Source: Cypionkella sp. (lineage in GTDB: Bacteria > Pseudomonadota > Alphaproteobacteria > Rhodobacterales > Rhodobacteraceae). Taken from it: 35,773 nt of DNA. The notes beneath the pieces were generated by a model. The model was given only the letters and a program-made list of their open reading frames with translations, made no database searches and was not told the origin of the DNA. Shown one piece after another: positions 14,923 to 22,600 of this stretch; the first letter of the stretch is position 1; every line of letters starts with the position of its first letter. The DNA is taken from NCBI GenBank assembly GCA_025458525.1, contig JALOSF010000023.1, positions 1 through 35,773 of the forward strand, read 5' to 3'. A program made the translations under genes and the position numbers.

Positions 14923-16455
14923 ATGGGCGTAGATCACAGCAGAATCACCTGGGCCAAAACCATTCTGCGCCGCGCCTCACGCGGGGAGGGGTTGGTGCTG
15001 TTGCCGGCCCTGTCGCTTGCCGCCTATTGGCTTGGCGGAGAGGCGGCGCTTCTGGTGCTTGCGCTGGCCGTCCCGCTGCTGTTTGCCGCCATCGGCTCCG
15101 GCCGTTTCAATCGGGAGGAGGCGAGAGCCGCCCCGGGGCTGGAGGGGTTCGCAACCGAGCCGCGGTTCCTTGCCAATCTGGACGCCGTTCTTGCCGGGAT
15201 CGCCACCAATGGGGGCACAAGCGTGTGCTTTGTGATCCTGTTTGACGATCCGGAGGTGATCGTCGAACGCCACGGGCGGCTGGCACAGGATAAGGTGTTG
15301 TTCAAGACGGGTGAACGCCTCGCCCTGGCCTTGCGCTCTGGCGATGTTGTGGCGCGGCTGGCCGGTCATGGCTTTGCGGTCAGTCTTGCCCAGGTGCGGC
15401 GCATGGATCTGGAAAATGCGGTCCAGATGGCGGCCCGTTTGCAGGCCGCGGCCACCGCCCCGCTCGCGGTTGGGGATCTGACGGTGCATCCTTCTGTTTC
15501 GATTGGCTTCTGCCTGGCCGATCGCGCGCCCGCGCTGACGGGGGCGTCGCTGCTTGACGCCGCCCGCACCGCCGCGGATGAGGCGCTGCGCCATGGACCC
15601 GCTGCCATCCGTTGCTATCAACCTGACATGAGCCGTCGCCGCGCCGACCGGGCCGAATTGCGCGCAGGTCTGGAACTGGCACTGGATGAAGGGCAGATCC
15701 GCCCCTGGTTTCAGCCGCAACTCTCCACCGATACCGGCCAGATCAGCGGATTCGAGGCTTTGGCCCGTTGGCATCACCCCGAGCGTGGCATCATTCCGCC
15801 ATCGGAATTCCTGCCCTTGGTCGAGGATGCAGGGCTGGCCGAACGGCTGGGCGAGGTCATCCTTTATGGCGCGCTCTCGGCCTTGACCCGCTGGGACAAG
15901 GCTGGCCATACAATCCCGCGTGTGTCGGTCAATTTCTCGGCGGCAGAGCTGCGCAATCCGCGACTGCCAGAAAAGCTGAAATGGGAGTTGGACCGCTTTT
16001 CCCTGGCACCCGAGCGTCTGACGGTCGAAATCCTTGAAACCGTGGCTGCCCGATCGGACGACGATGTGATCGTGACCAATCTTGGGCGGATCGCGACACT
16101 GGGCTGCGGGATCGATCTGGATGATTTCGGCACAGGTCTTGCCGCCATCGCCAACATTCGCCGGTTCGCGGTGCGGCGGATCAAGGTGGACCGCTGCTTT
16201 GTCACCCGATGCGATCTGGACGCTGACCAAAAGCGGATGGTCGCAGCGATCCTGTCGATGTGCGAACAACTTGGCCTTGAAACTGTGGCTGAGGGGGTTG
16301 AAACACCGGGCGAGCATACGACGGTGGCGCAACTTGGCTGCGGCCATGTGCAGGGGTTTGGCATTGCCCGCCCCATGGCGGTCGAGGAGACGTTTGGCTG
16401 GATCGCTCGGCATGACCGGGCCCGCGCGCAGACGATCACCTTTGGCCGACGCTGA
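14923..16455 (+). CDS. Membrane-anchored EAL-domain protein with degenerate GGDEF
   Basis: This 510-residue protein has two hydrophobic segments (about residues 22-38 and 40-58), a degenerate diguanylate cyclase domain (about 80-235) and a C-terminal EAL domain (about 247-495). The GGDEF signature is replaced by AGHGF at 147-151, so cyclase activity is not expected. The EAL side is intact: E278-A-L, N337, E369, D400/D401 in DLDDFGTG, K421 and D423 in IKVDR, E457 in AEGVE and Q477. It is therefore probably an active cyclic-di-GMP phosphodiesterase, perhaps with GTP or membrane input. The start is ATG 14923. No motility or biofilm gene is adjacent. Confidence 0.88.
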   Translation: MGVDHSRITWAKTILRRASRGEGLVLLPALSLAAYWLGGEAALLVLALAVPLLFAAIGSGRFNREEARAAPGLEGFATEPRFLANLDAVLAGIATNGGTSVCFVILFDDPEVIVERHGRLAQDKVLFKTGERLALALRSGDVVARLAGHGFAVSLAQVRRMDLENAVQMAARLQAAATAPLAVGDLTVHPSVSIGFCLADRAPALTGASLLDAARTAADEALRHGPAAIRCYQPDMSRRRADRAELRAGLELALDEGQIRPWFQPQLSTDTGQISGFEALARWHHPERGIIPPSEFLPLVEDAGLAERLGEVILYGALSALTRWDKAGHTIPRVSVNFSAAELRNPRLPEKLKWELDRFSLAPERLTVEILETVAARSDDDVIVTNLGRIATLGCGIDLDDFGTGLAAIANIRRFAVRRIKVDRCFVTRCDLDADQKRMVAAILSMCEQLGLETVAEGVETPGEHTTVAQLGCGHVQGFGIARPMAVEETFGWIARHDRARAQTITFGRR

Positions 16456-16585
16456 GGCCGTTTGAGGCGGCGGGTGCTGGCCATACAAGGCCCTCTCGGC
16501 CCCGGTTTGATGCGGGCAAAGGTCGCACAGGGCCCCGGTGCAGCCGTGTTGCGTTCAATACTGCCGCGCCAGACCGCAAAACCGC

Positions 16586-16614
16586 TTGACCTTTCCCTGC
16601 CCCTTCTGTTGAAC
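16586..16614 (+). promoter_or_regulatory. Candidate promoter for yidC
   Basis: TTGACC (16586-16591, 5/6) is followed after 17 nt by TTGAAC (16609-16614, 3/6). It lies within the 193-nt gap before yidC. Apart from repeats of a GGCCCCGG motif, that gap shows nothing else. Confidence 0.35.
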
Positions 16615-16648
16615 GACCGCTGACCTGAACAATGCTGGCGGTAGTCCA

Positions 16649-18496
16649 ATGGACGATCAGAACAAGAACCTCATCCTCGCAACCGTGCTGTCCTTTCTGG
16701 TCATCATGGTCTGGTTCGTGTTGTTTCCCCCGCCCGAACCTGTGGTGGATCCGAACGCGCCAGCCGTGACCGCGACGCAAGGCGTGGCCCCGCCCGCCGC
16801 GACCGAGCCTGCGGCCACCTCCGATGCCGGCACCGCCGCGCCAACGGCCGAGGCCCCGCGCCTGACGATCGACACCCCGGAATTGACCGGCTCCGTGTCG
16901 TTGCTGGGCGGGCGGATCGACGATCTGCAACTCAAGAGCTACAAGCAAACGCTGGACGAAGGGTCCGATATCGTGCGGCTGCTGGCCCCCGTTGGCCAAT
17001 CAAACGCCTATTACGCCCTGTTCGGCTGGGGGCCGGCGGGAAGCCTCAATTTCGAGGATGTGCCCGGCGCCAATACCGAATGGATGCCCGCAGGCGGCGG
17101 CACCTTGTCACCGGGCCAGCCTGTGACCTTGCGCTGGGACAATGGCAAGGGGCTGCTGTTTACCCGCGAAATCTCGGTCGATGACCATTTCATGTTCACC
17201 GTTACCGAAACCGTGCAGAACACGGGCACCGCCGAGGCGCGGCTGTTTCCCTATGGCATCGTCGCGCGGCATGGCAAACCGACCAATCTCGAGAATTTCT
17301 TTGTCAGCCACGAAGGCGTGGTCGCCCGTGCCGATGGCAAGCTGACGGAAACCGATTACGACGATGTCGCAGGCCTGCCGCTGGTGGAGCGGGAAGGCGC
17401 ACAGGCGGTTGTCGTCGAGGCAGCCACTGATGGTTGGATCGGCTTTACCGACAAATACTGGATGACCGTGTTGGTGCCCGAACAGGGCAAGCCTTTCACC
17501 TCGGTGACGAAATTCGTGCCCCAGGCCAACATCTACCAGACAGAGACCCGTCAGGCCGTGGTGAGCGTGGCGCCCGGCGCATCGGTCAGCACGTCGCAGC
17601 GGCTTTTTGCCGGCGCAAAGGAGTGGGAAACCATCCGCGCCTACCAGAACGACGGGGCTGTCGGCGCAGCCGGTCAGCCGATTGCCGGATTTATCGATGC
17701 GATCGACTGGGGCTGGTTCTTTTTCCTGACCAAGCCGATCTTTGCCTTGCTGCATTGGTTGAACGCCTCGATCGGCAACATGGGCATCGCCATCATCGCC
17801 CTGACTTTCATCCTCAAGCTGCTGGTCCTGCCGCTGGCCTATAAATCCTATGTCAGCATGGCCCGGATGAAGGAGTTGCAGCCCGAGATGGAGGCGCTCA
17901 AGGAGCGCGCGGGCGACGACAAGCAGATGATGCAGCGCGAAATGATGAAGCTGTACAAGGACAAGAAGGTGAACCCTGCCGCGGGCTGCCTTCCGATCCT
18001 GATCCAGATTCCGATTTTCTTTGCCCTCTACAAGGTGATCTTCGTCACCATCGAATTGCGCCACGCGCCCTTCTTTGGCTGGCTCAATGACCTGTCTGCG
18101 CCCGATACCTCGTCGATCTTCAACCTGTTCGGCCTGCTGCCCTGGGCGGCGCCAGAGCCTGGCAGTATCCTTGCGCTGATCTTCATCGGGGTTTTGCCGA
18201 TCCTTTTGGGCATCACCATGTGGCTGCAACAAAAGCTGAACCCGGCGCCCACAGATCCGACGCAGCAGATGATCTTCGCCTGGATGCCATGGGTGTTCAT
18301 GTTCATGCTGGGTGGCTTTGCCAGCGGTCTGGTGGTTTACTGGATCACCAACAACATCATCACCTTCGTGCAGCAGTATGCGATCATGCTCAGCCATGGG
18401 CACAAGCCGGATCTGTTTGGCAACATCAAGTCAGGCTTCAAGAAGAAGGCTCCGGTCCCGGTGGCGGACAAGAGCGCGAAGCCCAAGAAGAAGTAA
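16649..18496 (+). CDS. yidC: Membrane protein insertase YidC (Oxa1 family)
   Basis: This 615-residue insertase acts alone or with SecYEG. There is an N-terminal transmembrane anchor (residues 8-27), a large periplasmic beta-domain (about 60-350, preceded by an Ala/Pro/Thr-rich linker), then the Oxa1 core beginning at KPIFALLHWLNASIGNMG. Core signatures are MARMKELQPEMEALKER and KVNPAAGCLPILIQIPIFFALY. The tail is lysine-rich (KSGFKKKAPVPVADKSAKPKKK), typical for ribosome contact. The functional groove arginine of E. coli YidC (R366) corresponds to K390 here. engB follows. Unusually, yidD, rnpA and rpmH lie beyond engB on the opposite strand. Confidence 0.96.
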   Translation: MDDQNKNLILATVLSFLVIMVWFVLFPPPEPVVDPNAPAVTATQGVAPPAATEPAATSDAGTAAPTAEAPRLTIDTPELTGSVSLLGGRIDDLQLKSYKQTLDEGSDIVRLLAPVGQSNAYYALFGWGPAGSLNFEDVPGANTEWMPAGGGTLSPGQPVTLRWDNGKGLLFTREISVDDHFMFTVTETVQNTGTAEARLFPYGIVARHGKPTNLENFFVSHEGVVARADGKLTETDYDDVAGLPLVEREGAQAVVVEAATDGWIGFTDKYWMTVLVPEQGKPFTSVTKFVPQANIYQTETRQAVVSVAPGASVSTSQRLFAGAKEWETIRAYQNDGAVGAAGQPIAGFIDAIDWGWFFFLTKPIFALLHWLNASIGNMGIAIIALTFILKLLVLPLAYKSYVSMARMKELQPEMEALKERAGDDKQMMQREMMKLYKDKKVNPAAGCLPILIQIPIFFALYKVIFVTIELRHAPFFGWLNDLSAPDTSSIFNLFGLLPWAAPEPGSILALIFIGVLPILLGITMWLQQKLNPAPTDPTQQMIFAWMPWVFMFMLGGFASGLVVYWITNNIITFVQQYAIMLSHGHKPDLFGNIKSGFKKKAPVPVADKSAKPKKK

Positions 18497-18541
18497 GTCG
18501 GGCCGCCGCCCCGGGGGCAGACCTGCCCTGTGACCTTCGGC

Positions 18542-18570
18542 AAGCGCGCCCCTCAGCTGCGGGCGCGCTT
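18542..18570 (+). terminator. Hairpin after yidC
   Basis: A perfect 10-bp stem joins 18542-18551 (AAGCGCGCCC) and 18561-18570 (GGGCGCGCTT) across a 9-nt loop, 46 nt past yidC and 70 nt before engB. There is no T-run, so it may stabilise the yidC mRNA end or attenuate read-through into engB. Confidence 0.55.
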
Positions 18571-18640
18571 TGCCATTCTCGGGCCTTGGCCCAAAACAGC
18601 GCGCCGCATTCCCTTGGCGCCGAGCGACGGTGGAGATGTG

Positions 18641-19294
18641 ATGAGCAGCCTGCGTTTTCCCCTGGCTCCGGAGCCTGACGATCTGACCCGCGAAAAGGGA
18701 CGGCTGTTGTTTGCCGGCACCGTCGATTTTGTCAAAGGCGTGGTGGCGATGTCCGGCCTGCCGCCGGCGGACCGGGTCGAGGTGTGCTTTGCCGGGCGGT
18801 CCAACGTCGGAAAATCCAGTCTGATCAACGCGCTGACCGGGCGCAAGACGCTGGCGCGCGCCTCCAACACGCCGGGTCGGACGCAAGAGATCAACTATTT
18901 CGCGCTGGGCACGCAGCGGTATCTGGTCGATCTGCCAGGCTATGGCTATGCCGAGGCGCCGGTGGCCGTTGTCGAGAAGTGGCAAGCGCTTCTGCGGTCT
19001 TATCTGCAAGGCCGCCAGACCCTGCGCCGGGCCTTTGTGCTGGTGGACACGCGCCACGGGATCAAGGCGGTGGACAAAGAGATCCTCACGCTGCTTGACC
19101 GCTCGGCCGTCACGTTTCAGGTGGTGATGACCAAGGCGGACAAGGTGAACGCCGCAACCCGCGCCGAAAACACCGCGCAGGTGCAAGAGGCGCTGAAAAA
19201 GCACCCGGCTGCCTATCCGGAAATCATCGTGACCAGTTCCGAAAAGGGCGAGGGTATCGAAACCCTACGCGCTGTCATCGCCACGCTGGAGTGA
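18641..19294 (+). CDS. engB: Ribosome biogenesis GTPase EngB (YihA/YsxC)
   Basis: This 217-residue TrmE-Era-like GTPase is needed for late 50S assembly. Its G motifs are [16 protein letters not shown] (G1), [12 protein letters not shown] with the G2 threonine, [13 protein letters not shown] (G3), MTKADK (G4) and [10 protein letters not shown] (G5). Length is normal. I start at ATG 18641 with GGAG at 18632-18635; a longer frame from 18530 would run through the hairpin after yidC. The last 30 nt (19265-19294) also encode the C-terminus of yidD on the other strand. Confidence 0.95.
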   Translation: MSSLRFPLAPEPDDLTREKGRLLFAGTVDFVKGVVAMSGLPPADRVEVCFAGRSNVGKSSLINALTGRKTLARASNTPGRTQEINYFALGTQRYLVDLPGYGYAEAPVAVVEKWQALLRSYLQGRQTLRRAFVLVDTRHGIKAVDKEILTLLDRSAVTFQVVMTKADKVNAATRAENTAQVQEALKKHPAAYPEIIVTSSEKGEGIETLRAVIATLE

Positions 19295-19534
19295 GGCATC
19301 ATGCGCCGGATCGGCGCCGGGCACCGGATCATAGCCGTGCCCGCCCCAGGGGTGGCACCGGCACAGCCGGTGCAGCATCAGATAACCGCCCTTGACCCCG
19401 CCATGGCGCTGAAGCGCCTCCAGCGCATAGACAGAGCAGGTCGGTTGATAACGACAACCATGCCCGACCCAGGGGCTGAGCAACAGCCGATAGGCGCGAA
19501 CGGGCAGGGCGACCAGGTGTGCAAGCGGTGTCAT
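19265..19534 (-). CDS. yidD: Membrane protein insertion efficiency factor YidD
   Basis: This 89-residue protein matches the YidD (DUF37) family: [40 protein letters not shown] and [17 protein letters not shown], with the three conserved cysteines. YidD is a small amphipathic inner-membrane-associated protein that assists YidC. The start ATG (19532-19534) overlaps the rnpA stop as ATGA, so it is translationally coupled to rnpA. The C-terminal ten codons overlap the end of engB on the opposite strand. Confidence 0.92.
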   Translation of the reverse strand: MTPLAHLVALPVRAYRLLLSPWVGHGCRYQPTCSVYALEALQRHGGVKGGYLMLHRLCRCHPWGGHGYDPVPGADPAHDASLQRGDDSA

Positions 19535-19941
19535 CGGCGGCCACCATGCACGGCACGCAGGGCGCTTTCCAGATCGGCAAGCAGCTGCGCAAAGGGTCGG
19601 TCCACCGTCACGCCGGGGCGCGCGACCAGCACATAGTCCCATCCGGGTTGCGCCAGCTTTGGCAGAACCGCGCGCGCCACCTCGCGCAGGCGGCGTTTGG
19701 CGCGGTTGCGAAAGACCGCATTGCCGATCTTTTTCGACGCGGTAAAGCCGACCTGCACCAAGGGCGCGTCATCGCCACGAAACCGCGCTTGCAACAAAAA
19801 ACCGCCAGCGCCATGCCGGCGGGCGGATGCCGCGCGCAGAAACTCGGGTCGGTGGCGCATGGTCGCAATAGACAAAGCCGCCAAAGGATGAATGGACCCT
19901 TCGGCAGCGGTGCCTTGGCCCATATCCTCTGGCGGCGTCAT
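19531..19941 (-). CDS. rnpA: Ribonuclease P protein component
   Basis: This is the RnpA protein that helps RNase P RNA bind and cleave pre-tRNA 5' leaders. The hallmark RNR box is [14 protein letters not shown], preceded by [12 protein letters not shown]. The C-terminal [11 protein letters not shown] and [13 protein letters not shown] are also typical. The start is uncertain. ATG 19941 gives 136 residues ([10 protein letters not shown]...). ATG 19956 or 19923 are alternatives, and none has a strong SD. A still longer frame upstream would overlap rpmH and is rejected. The gene lies 38 nt behind rpmH and overlaps yidD by ATGA. Confidence 0.93.
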   Translation of the reverse strand: MTPPEDMGQGTAAEGSIHPLAALSIATMRHRPEFLRAASARRHGAGGFLLQARFRGDDAPLVQVGFTASKKIGNAVFRNRAKRRLREVARAVLPKLAQPGWDYVLVARPGVTVDRPFAQLLADLESALRAVHGGRR

Positions 19942-19979
19942 GTCTTGCCTATCCATGTCCGGCCCGGAGGCCGAAGGAT

Positions 19980-20114
19980 TTATGCCGACAGCTTGTGACG
20001 GCCCTTGGCGCGGCGGGCTGCAAGCACCAGACGACCACCTTTTGTGGCCATGCGGGCGCGGAAACCATGGCGGCGCTTGCGGACCAGGTTGGACGGTTGG
20101 TATGTGCGCTTCAT
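19980..20114 (-). CDS. rpmH: 50S ribosomal protein L34
   Basis: The 44-residue product starts [18 protein letters not shown] and ends [11 protein letters not shown], the near-invariant L34 sequence. L34 is a very basic large-subunit protein. The ATG at 20112-20114 has GGAGAG just upstream. It is the first gene of rpmH-rnpA-yidD on this strand. A good promoter lies at 20181-20209. Confidence 0.97.
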   Translation of the reverse strand: MKRTYQPSNLVRKRRHGFRARMATKGGRLVLAARRAKGRHKLSA

Positions 20115-20180
20115 CGCGGCTCTCCATCAGACGGCTTGCCCGAACCCCAAGGATTCGAGGGCAGGGAACTTGAAGCCTGT

Positions 20181-20209
20181 CCTTTACGCAGGCTTCGGGG
20201 CCAAGTCAA
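20181..20209 (-). promoter_or_regulatory. Candidate rpmH promoter with inverted repeat at the -10
   Basis: On the minus strand TTGACT (20204-20209, 5/6) is followed after 17 nt by TAAAGG (20181-20186). An 8-bp inverted repeat, GAAGCCTG at 20172-20179 and CAGGCTTC at 20189-20196, straddles the -10 box. Transcription would start near 20174, giving a leader of about 60 nt. Confidence 0.6.
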
Positions 20210-20416
20210 CGCAAGGCGCACAGATTTTGCCCCAGAAATCGCAGCTTGCCGCACAAGACTGTGGTTTTCTGCGCCAAATGTTACAGCGCGCCCCGGTGTG
20301 GTGCGGCAAAGCTGCCTTGCGATCAAGGCAACGTGAGATCATTGTCGCATTTCACCTTTGCAGAAACGATCTGCACGGCATCTGCGTAAGGACCGGGTGA
20401 CAGAGCAGAGGTTTCC
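20210..20416. other. Divergent intergenic region rpmH / TVP38 gene
   Basis: Together with the rpmH leader this forms a 302-nt gap. It contains two short perfect hairpins: 7 bp at 20313-20319/20324-20330 (TGCCTTG, CGAT loop) and 6 bp at 20359-20364/20370-20375 (TGCAGA, AACGA loop). No convincing plus-strand -35/-10 pair was found for the downstream gene, and no coding sequence was recognised. Confidence 0.4.
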
Positions 20417-21154
20417 ATGCAGTTCCAACCTGACCCATCCGATGCCAAAGCCGGCCCAGCCTGGCGCAAGCGGTTGCCGATTCTCGCCATGCTTTGCGTC
20501 GCCGTTCTTGGTGCCGTCCTGCTTCGGGACGAATTGAGCTTTGACGCGCTTGCCCGCCACCGCGAGGCGCTTTTGGCCTTTCGCGAAAGCAATTTCCTGC
20601 TCGCCAGTCTGGCCTTTGTCGCGGTCTATGTCCTGATCGTGGCGTTCAGCCTGCCGGGCGCGACCATCGCCACGCTGACCGGGGGGTTCCTGTTCGGCCT
20701 GTTTCCGGGGGGCCTCTACAATGTGGGCGCAGCGACAATTGGCGCGACTTTGGTGTTCATGGCTGCGCGCGCCGGCTTTGGCGCCGATGTTGCCGCCCGG
20801 GTCGAGGCGCGCGGCGGGGCCGTTGGCCGTCTGCAACAGAACCTGCGCGACAATGAATGGTCGGCGCTGCTTGTGATGCGCTTGGTGCCGGCGGTGCCGT
20901 TTTTCATCGCCAACCTGCTGCCCGCCTTTGTGGGCACGGCGCTGCATCGTTTTGTGCTGACCACCTTTGTCGGGATCCTGCCGGGAACTTTCGTGTTTAC
21001 CTCGGTCGGGGCGGGGTTGGGCGAAGTCTTTGCCCGTGGCGAGACACCGGATCTGACGATCATCTTCGCGCCTCATGTTCTGGGGCCGATTCTGGGATTG
21101 GCGGCCCTTTCGGCGCTGCCCATCCTGTTCAAGCGTTTCAAGAAAGGGGCCTGA
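20417..21154 (+). CDS. TVP38/TMEM64 (VTT domain) family membrane protein
   Basis: This 245-residue inner-membrane protein has a first helix at about 21-37, then hydrophobic segments starting near LLASLAFVAVYVLIVAFSLPG. The VTT/DedA-like core is visible as SLPGATIATLTGGFLFGLFPGG and LLVMRLVPAVPFFIANLLPAFVG, with a later GILPGTFVFTSVGAGLG. Relatives include lipid scramblase-like DedA proteins, but the substrate of bacterial TVP38 members is not established. The next gene, a flavoprotein, starts two bases after the stop. The two are clearly an operon, and the family is known to occur next to or fused with such flavoproteins. Confidence 0.88.
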   Translation: MQFQPDPSDAKAGPAWRKRLPILAMLCVAVLGAVLLRDELSFDALARHREALLAFRESNFLLASLAFVAVYVLIVAFSLPGATIATLTGGFLFGLFPGGLYNVGAATIGATLVFMAARAGFGADVAARVEARGGAVGRLQQNLRDNEWSALLVMRLVPAVPFFIANLLPAFVGTALHRFVLTTFVGILPGTFVFTSVGAGLGEVFARGETPDLTIIFAPHVLGPILGLAALSALPILFKRFKKGA

Positions 21155-21155
21155 C

Positions 21156-22574
21156 ATGAGCCGGATCGACACAGACATCTGCATCATCGGCGCGGGGTCC
21201 GGCGGGCTTTCCATTGCGGCGGGCGCGGTGCAAATGGGCGCGCGCGTCCTGCTGATCGAGGGGGGCGAGATGGGCGGCGATTGCCTCAACGCGGGGTGCG
21301 TGCCGTCAAAGGCGCTGATCGCGGCGGCCAAATCGGCACAGGCGATGCGTGACGGGGCAAGGTTCGGCATCACGCCGGTGGAGCCGCAGATCGATTTCGG
21401 CGCGGTCAAGGATCACGTGGAAAAGGTGATCGCAACCATCGCCCCGGTGGACAGTCAGGAACGGTTCGAGGGGCTGGGCGTGCAGGTCATCCGCGCCTGG
21501 GCCCGGTTTGCCGGGCCCGACACGGTAGAGGCCGGGGGCCATAGCATCAAGGCGCGGCGCTTTGTCATCGCGACGGGCAGCCGTCCGCTGGTGCCGCCCC
21601 TGCCGGGGCTGGATGCGGTGCCCTACCTGACCAATGAGACGATCTTTGCCCTGCGCGACAGGCCGGATCATCTGATCATCATCGGGGGCGGGCCGATTGG
21701 TATGGAAATGGCACAGGCGCACCGCCGTCTGGGGTGCCGGGTGACGGTGATCGAGGGTGCCAAGGCGCTTGGCCGCGACGATCCGGAACTCGCCGCCCTT
21801 GTTCTGGACAATCTGCGCGCCGAAGGTGTCGCGATCCTGGAGGAGGCCCCCGTGACCGCCGTTTCCGGGCAGGCGGGGGATATCACGGTCACGCTCAAGG
21901 ATGGCCGCGCCGTGCAGGGCAGCCACCTTTTGCTGGCCATGGGGCGCAAGGTGCATCTCGATGGGCTGAACCTTGAGGCCGCAGGGGTGAAATATGACCG
22001 CAAGGGGGTGACGGTCGGGCCTGATCTGCGGTCGTCCAACCGCAGGGTCTATGCGGTGGGCGATGCCGCGGGGGGGCTGCAATTTACCCATGTGGCAGGC
22101 TATCACGCCGGTGTGGTGGTGCGGCAGATCGTGCTGGGCCTGCCCGCCAAGGCCAGCACCCGCCACATTCCCTGGGCCACCTATACCGACCCCGAACTGG
22201 CGCAGGTCGGCCTGACCGAAGCCGAGGCGCGCAAGATCCACGGGGCAAGGCTGACGGTGCTGCGGCAAGAGTTTCACCACAACGACCGCGCGCAGGCCGA
22301 GGGCAAGGCCAAGGGCCTGCTGAAGGTGATGGTGGTGGGCGGTCGCCCGGTGGGCGCGTCCATCGCGGGGCCGATGGCGGGGGAACTGATCGGGCTATGG
22401 GCCTTTGCCATCGCCTCGCGCGCCAAGATGGGGGCGATTGCCGGAATGGTCGCACCTTATCCGACTTTGGGCGAAATCTCGAAACGCGCGGCGGGAGCCT
22501 ATTTTTCTCCGAAACTCTTTGATAACCCTGTGCTAAAGGGGTTTGTGCGGCTGGTGCAGCGGTTCTTGCCCTGA
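21156..22574 (+). CDS. MerA/Lpd-like FAD-dependent pyridine nucleotide-disulfide oxidoreductase
   Basis: This 472-residue class I flavoprotein disulfide reductase has the FAD motif CIIGAGSGGLSIAAGA and the redox pair C43/C48 in GGDCLNAGCVPSKAL. The NAD(P) motif is IIGGGPIGMEMAQ, the second FAD motif VYAVGDAAGG, and a C-terminal dimerisation domain includes YTDPELAQVGLTE. The base histidine of lipoamide dehydrogenase (HPTxxE) is replaced by Y435 in APYPTLGE, as in mercuric reductases. However, there is no vicinal Cys pair near the C-terminus and no HMA domain, so true MerA activity is unlikely. The start is ATG 21156, two bases after the TVP38 gene. The reaction is unknown, perhaps coupled to that membrane partner. 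Confidence 0.88.
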   Translation: MSRIDTDICIIGAGSGGLSIAAGAVQMGARVLLIEGGEMGGDCLNAGCVPSKALIAAAKSAQAMRDGARFGITPVEPQIDFGAVKDHVEKVIATIAPVDSQERFEGLGVQVIRAWARFAGPDTVEAGGHSIKARRFVIATGSRPLVPPLPGLDAVPYLTNETIFALRDRPDHLIIIGGGPIGMEMAQAHRRLGCRVTVIEGAKALGRDDPELAALVLDNLRAEGVAILEEAPVTAVSGQAGDITVTLKDGRAVQGSHLLLAMGRKVHLDGLNLEAAGVKYDRKGVTVGPDLRSSNRRVYAVGDAAGGLQFTHVAGYHAGVVVRQIVLGLPAKASTRHIPWATYTDPELAQVGLTEAEARKIHGARLTVLRQEFHHNDRAQAEGKAKGLLKVMVVGGRPVGASIAGPMAGELIGLWAFAIASRAKMGAIAGMVAPYPTLGEISKRAAGAYFSPKLFDNPVLKGFVRLVQRFLP

Positions 22575-22600
22575 CGCGATATGACAGGGGGTGAGGCAGC

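Noticed and set aside
21156..22574. Mercury resistance (MerA) call
   Set aside because: No C-terminal Cys-Cys pair, no HMA domain, and no merR, merT or merP nearby.
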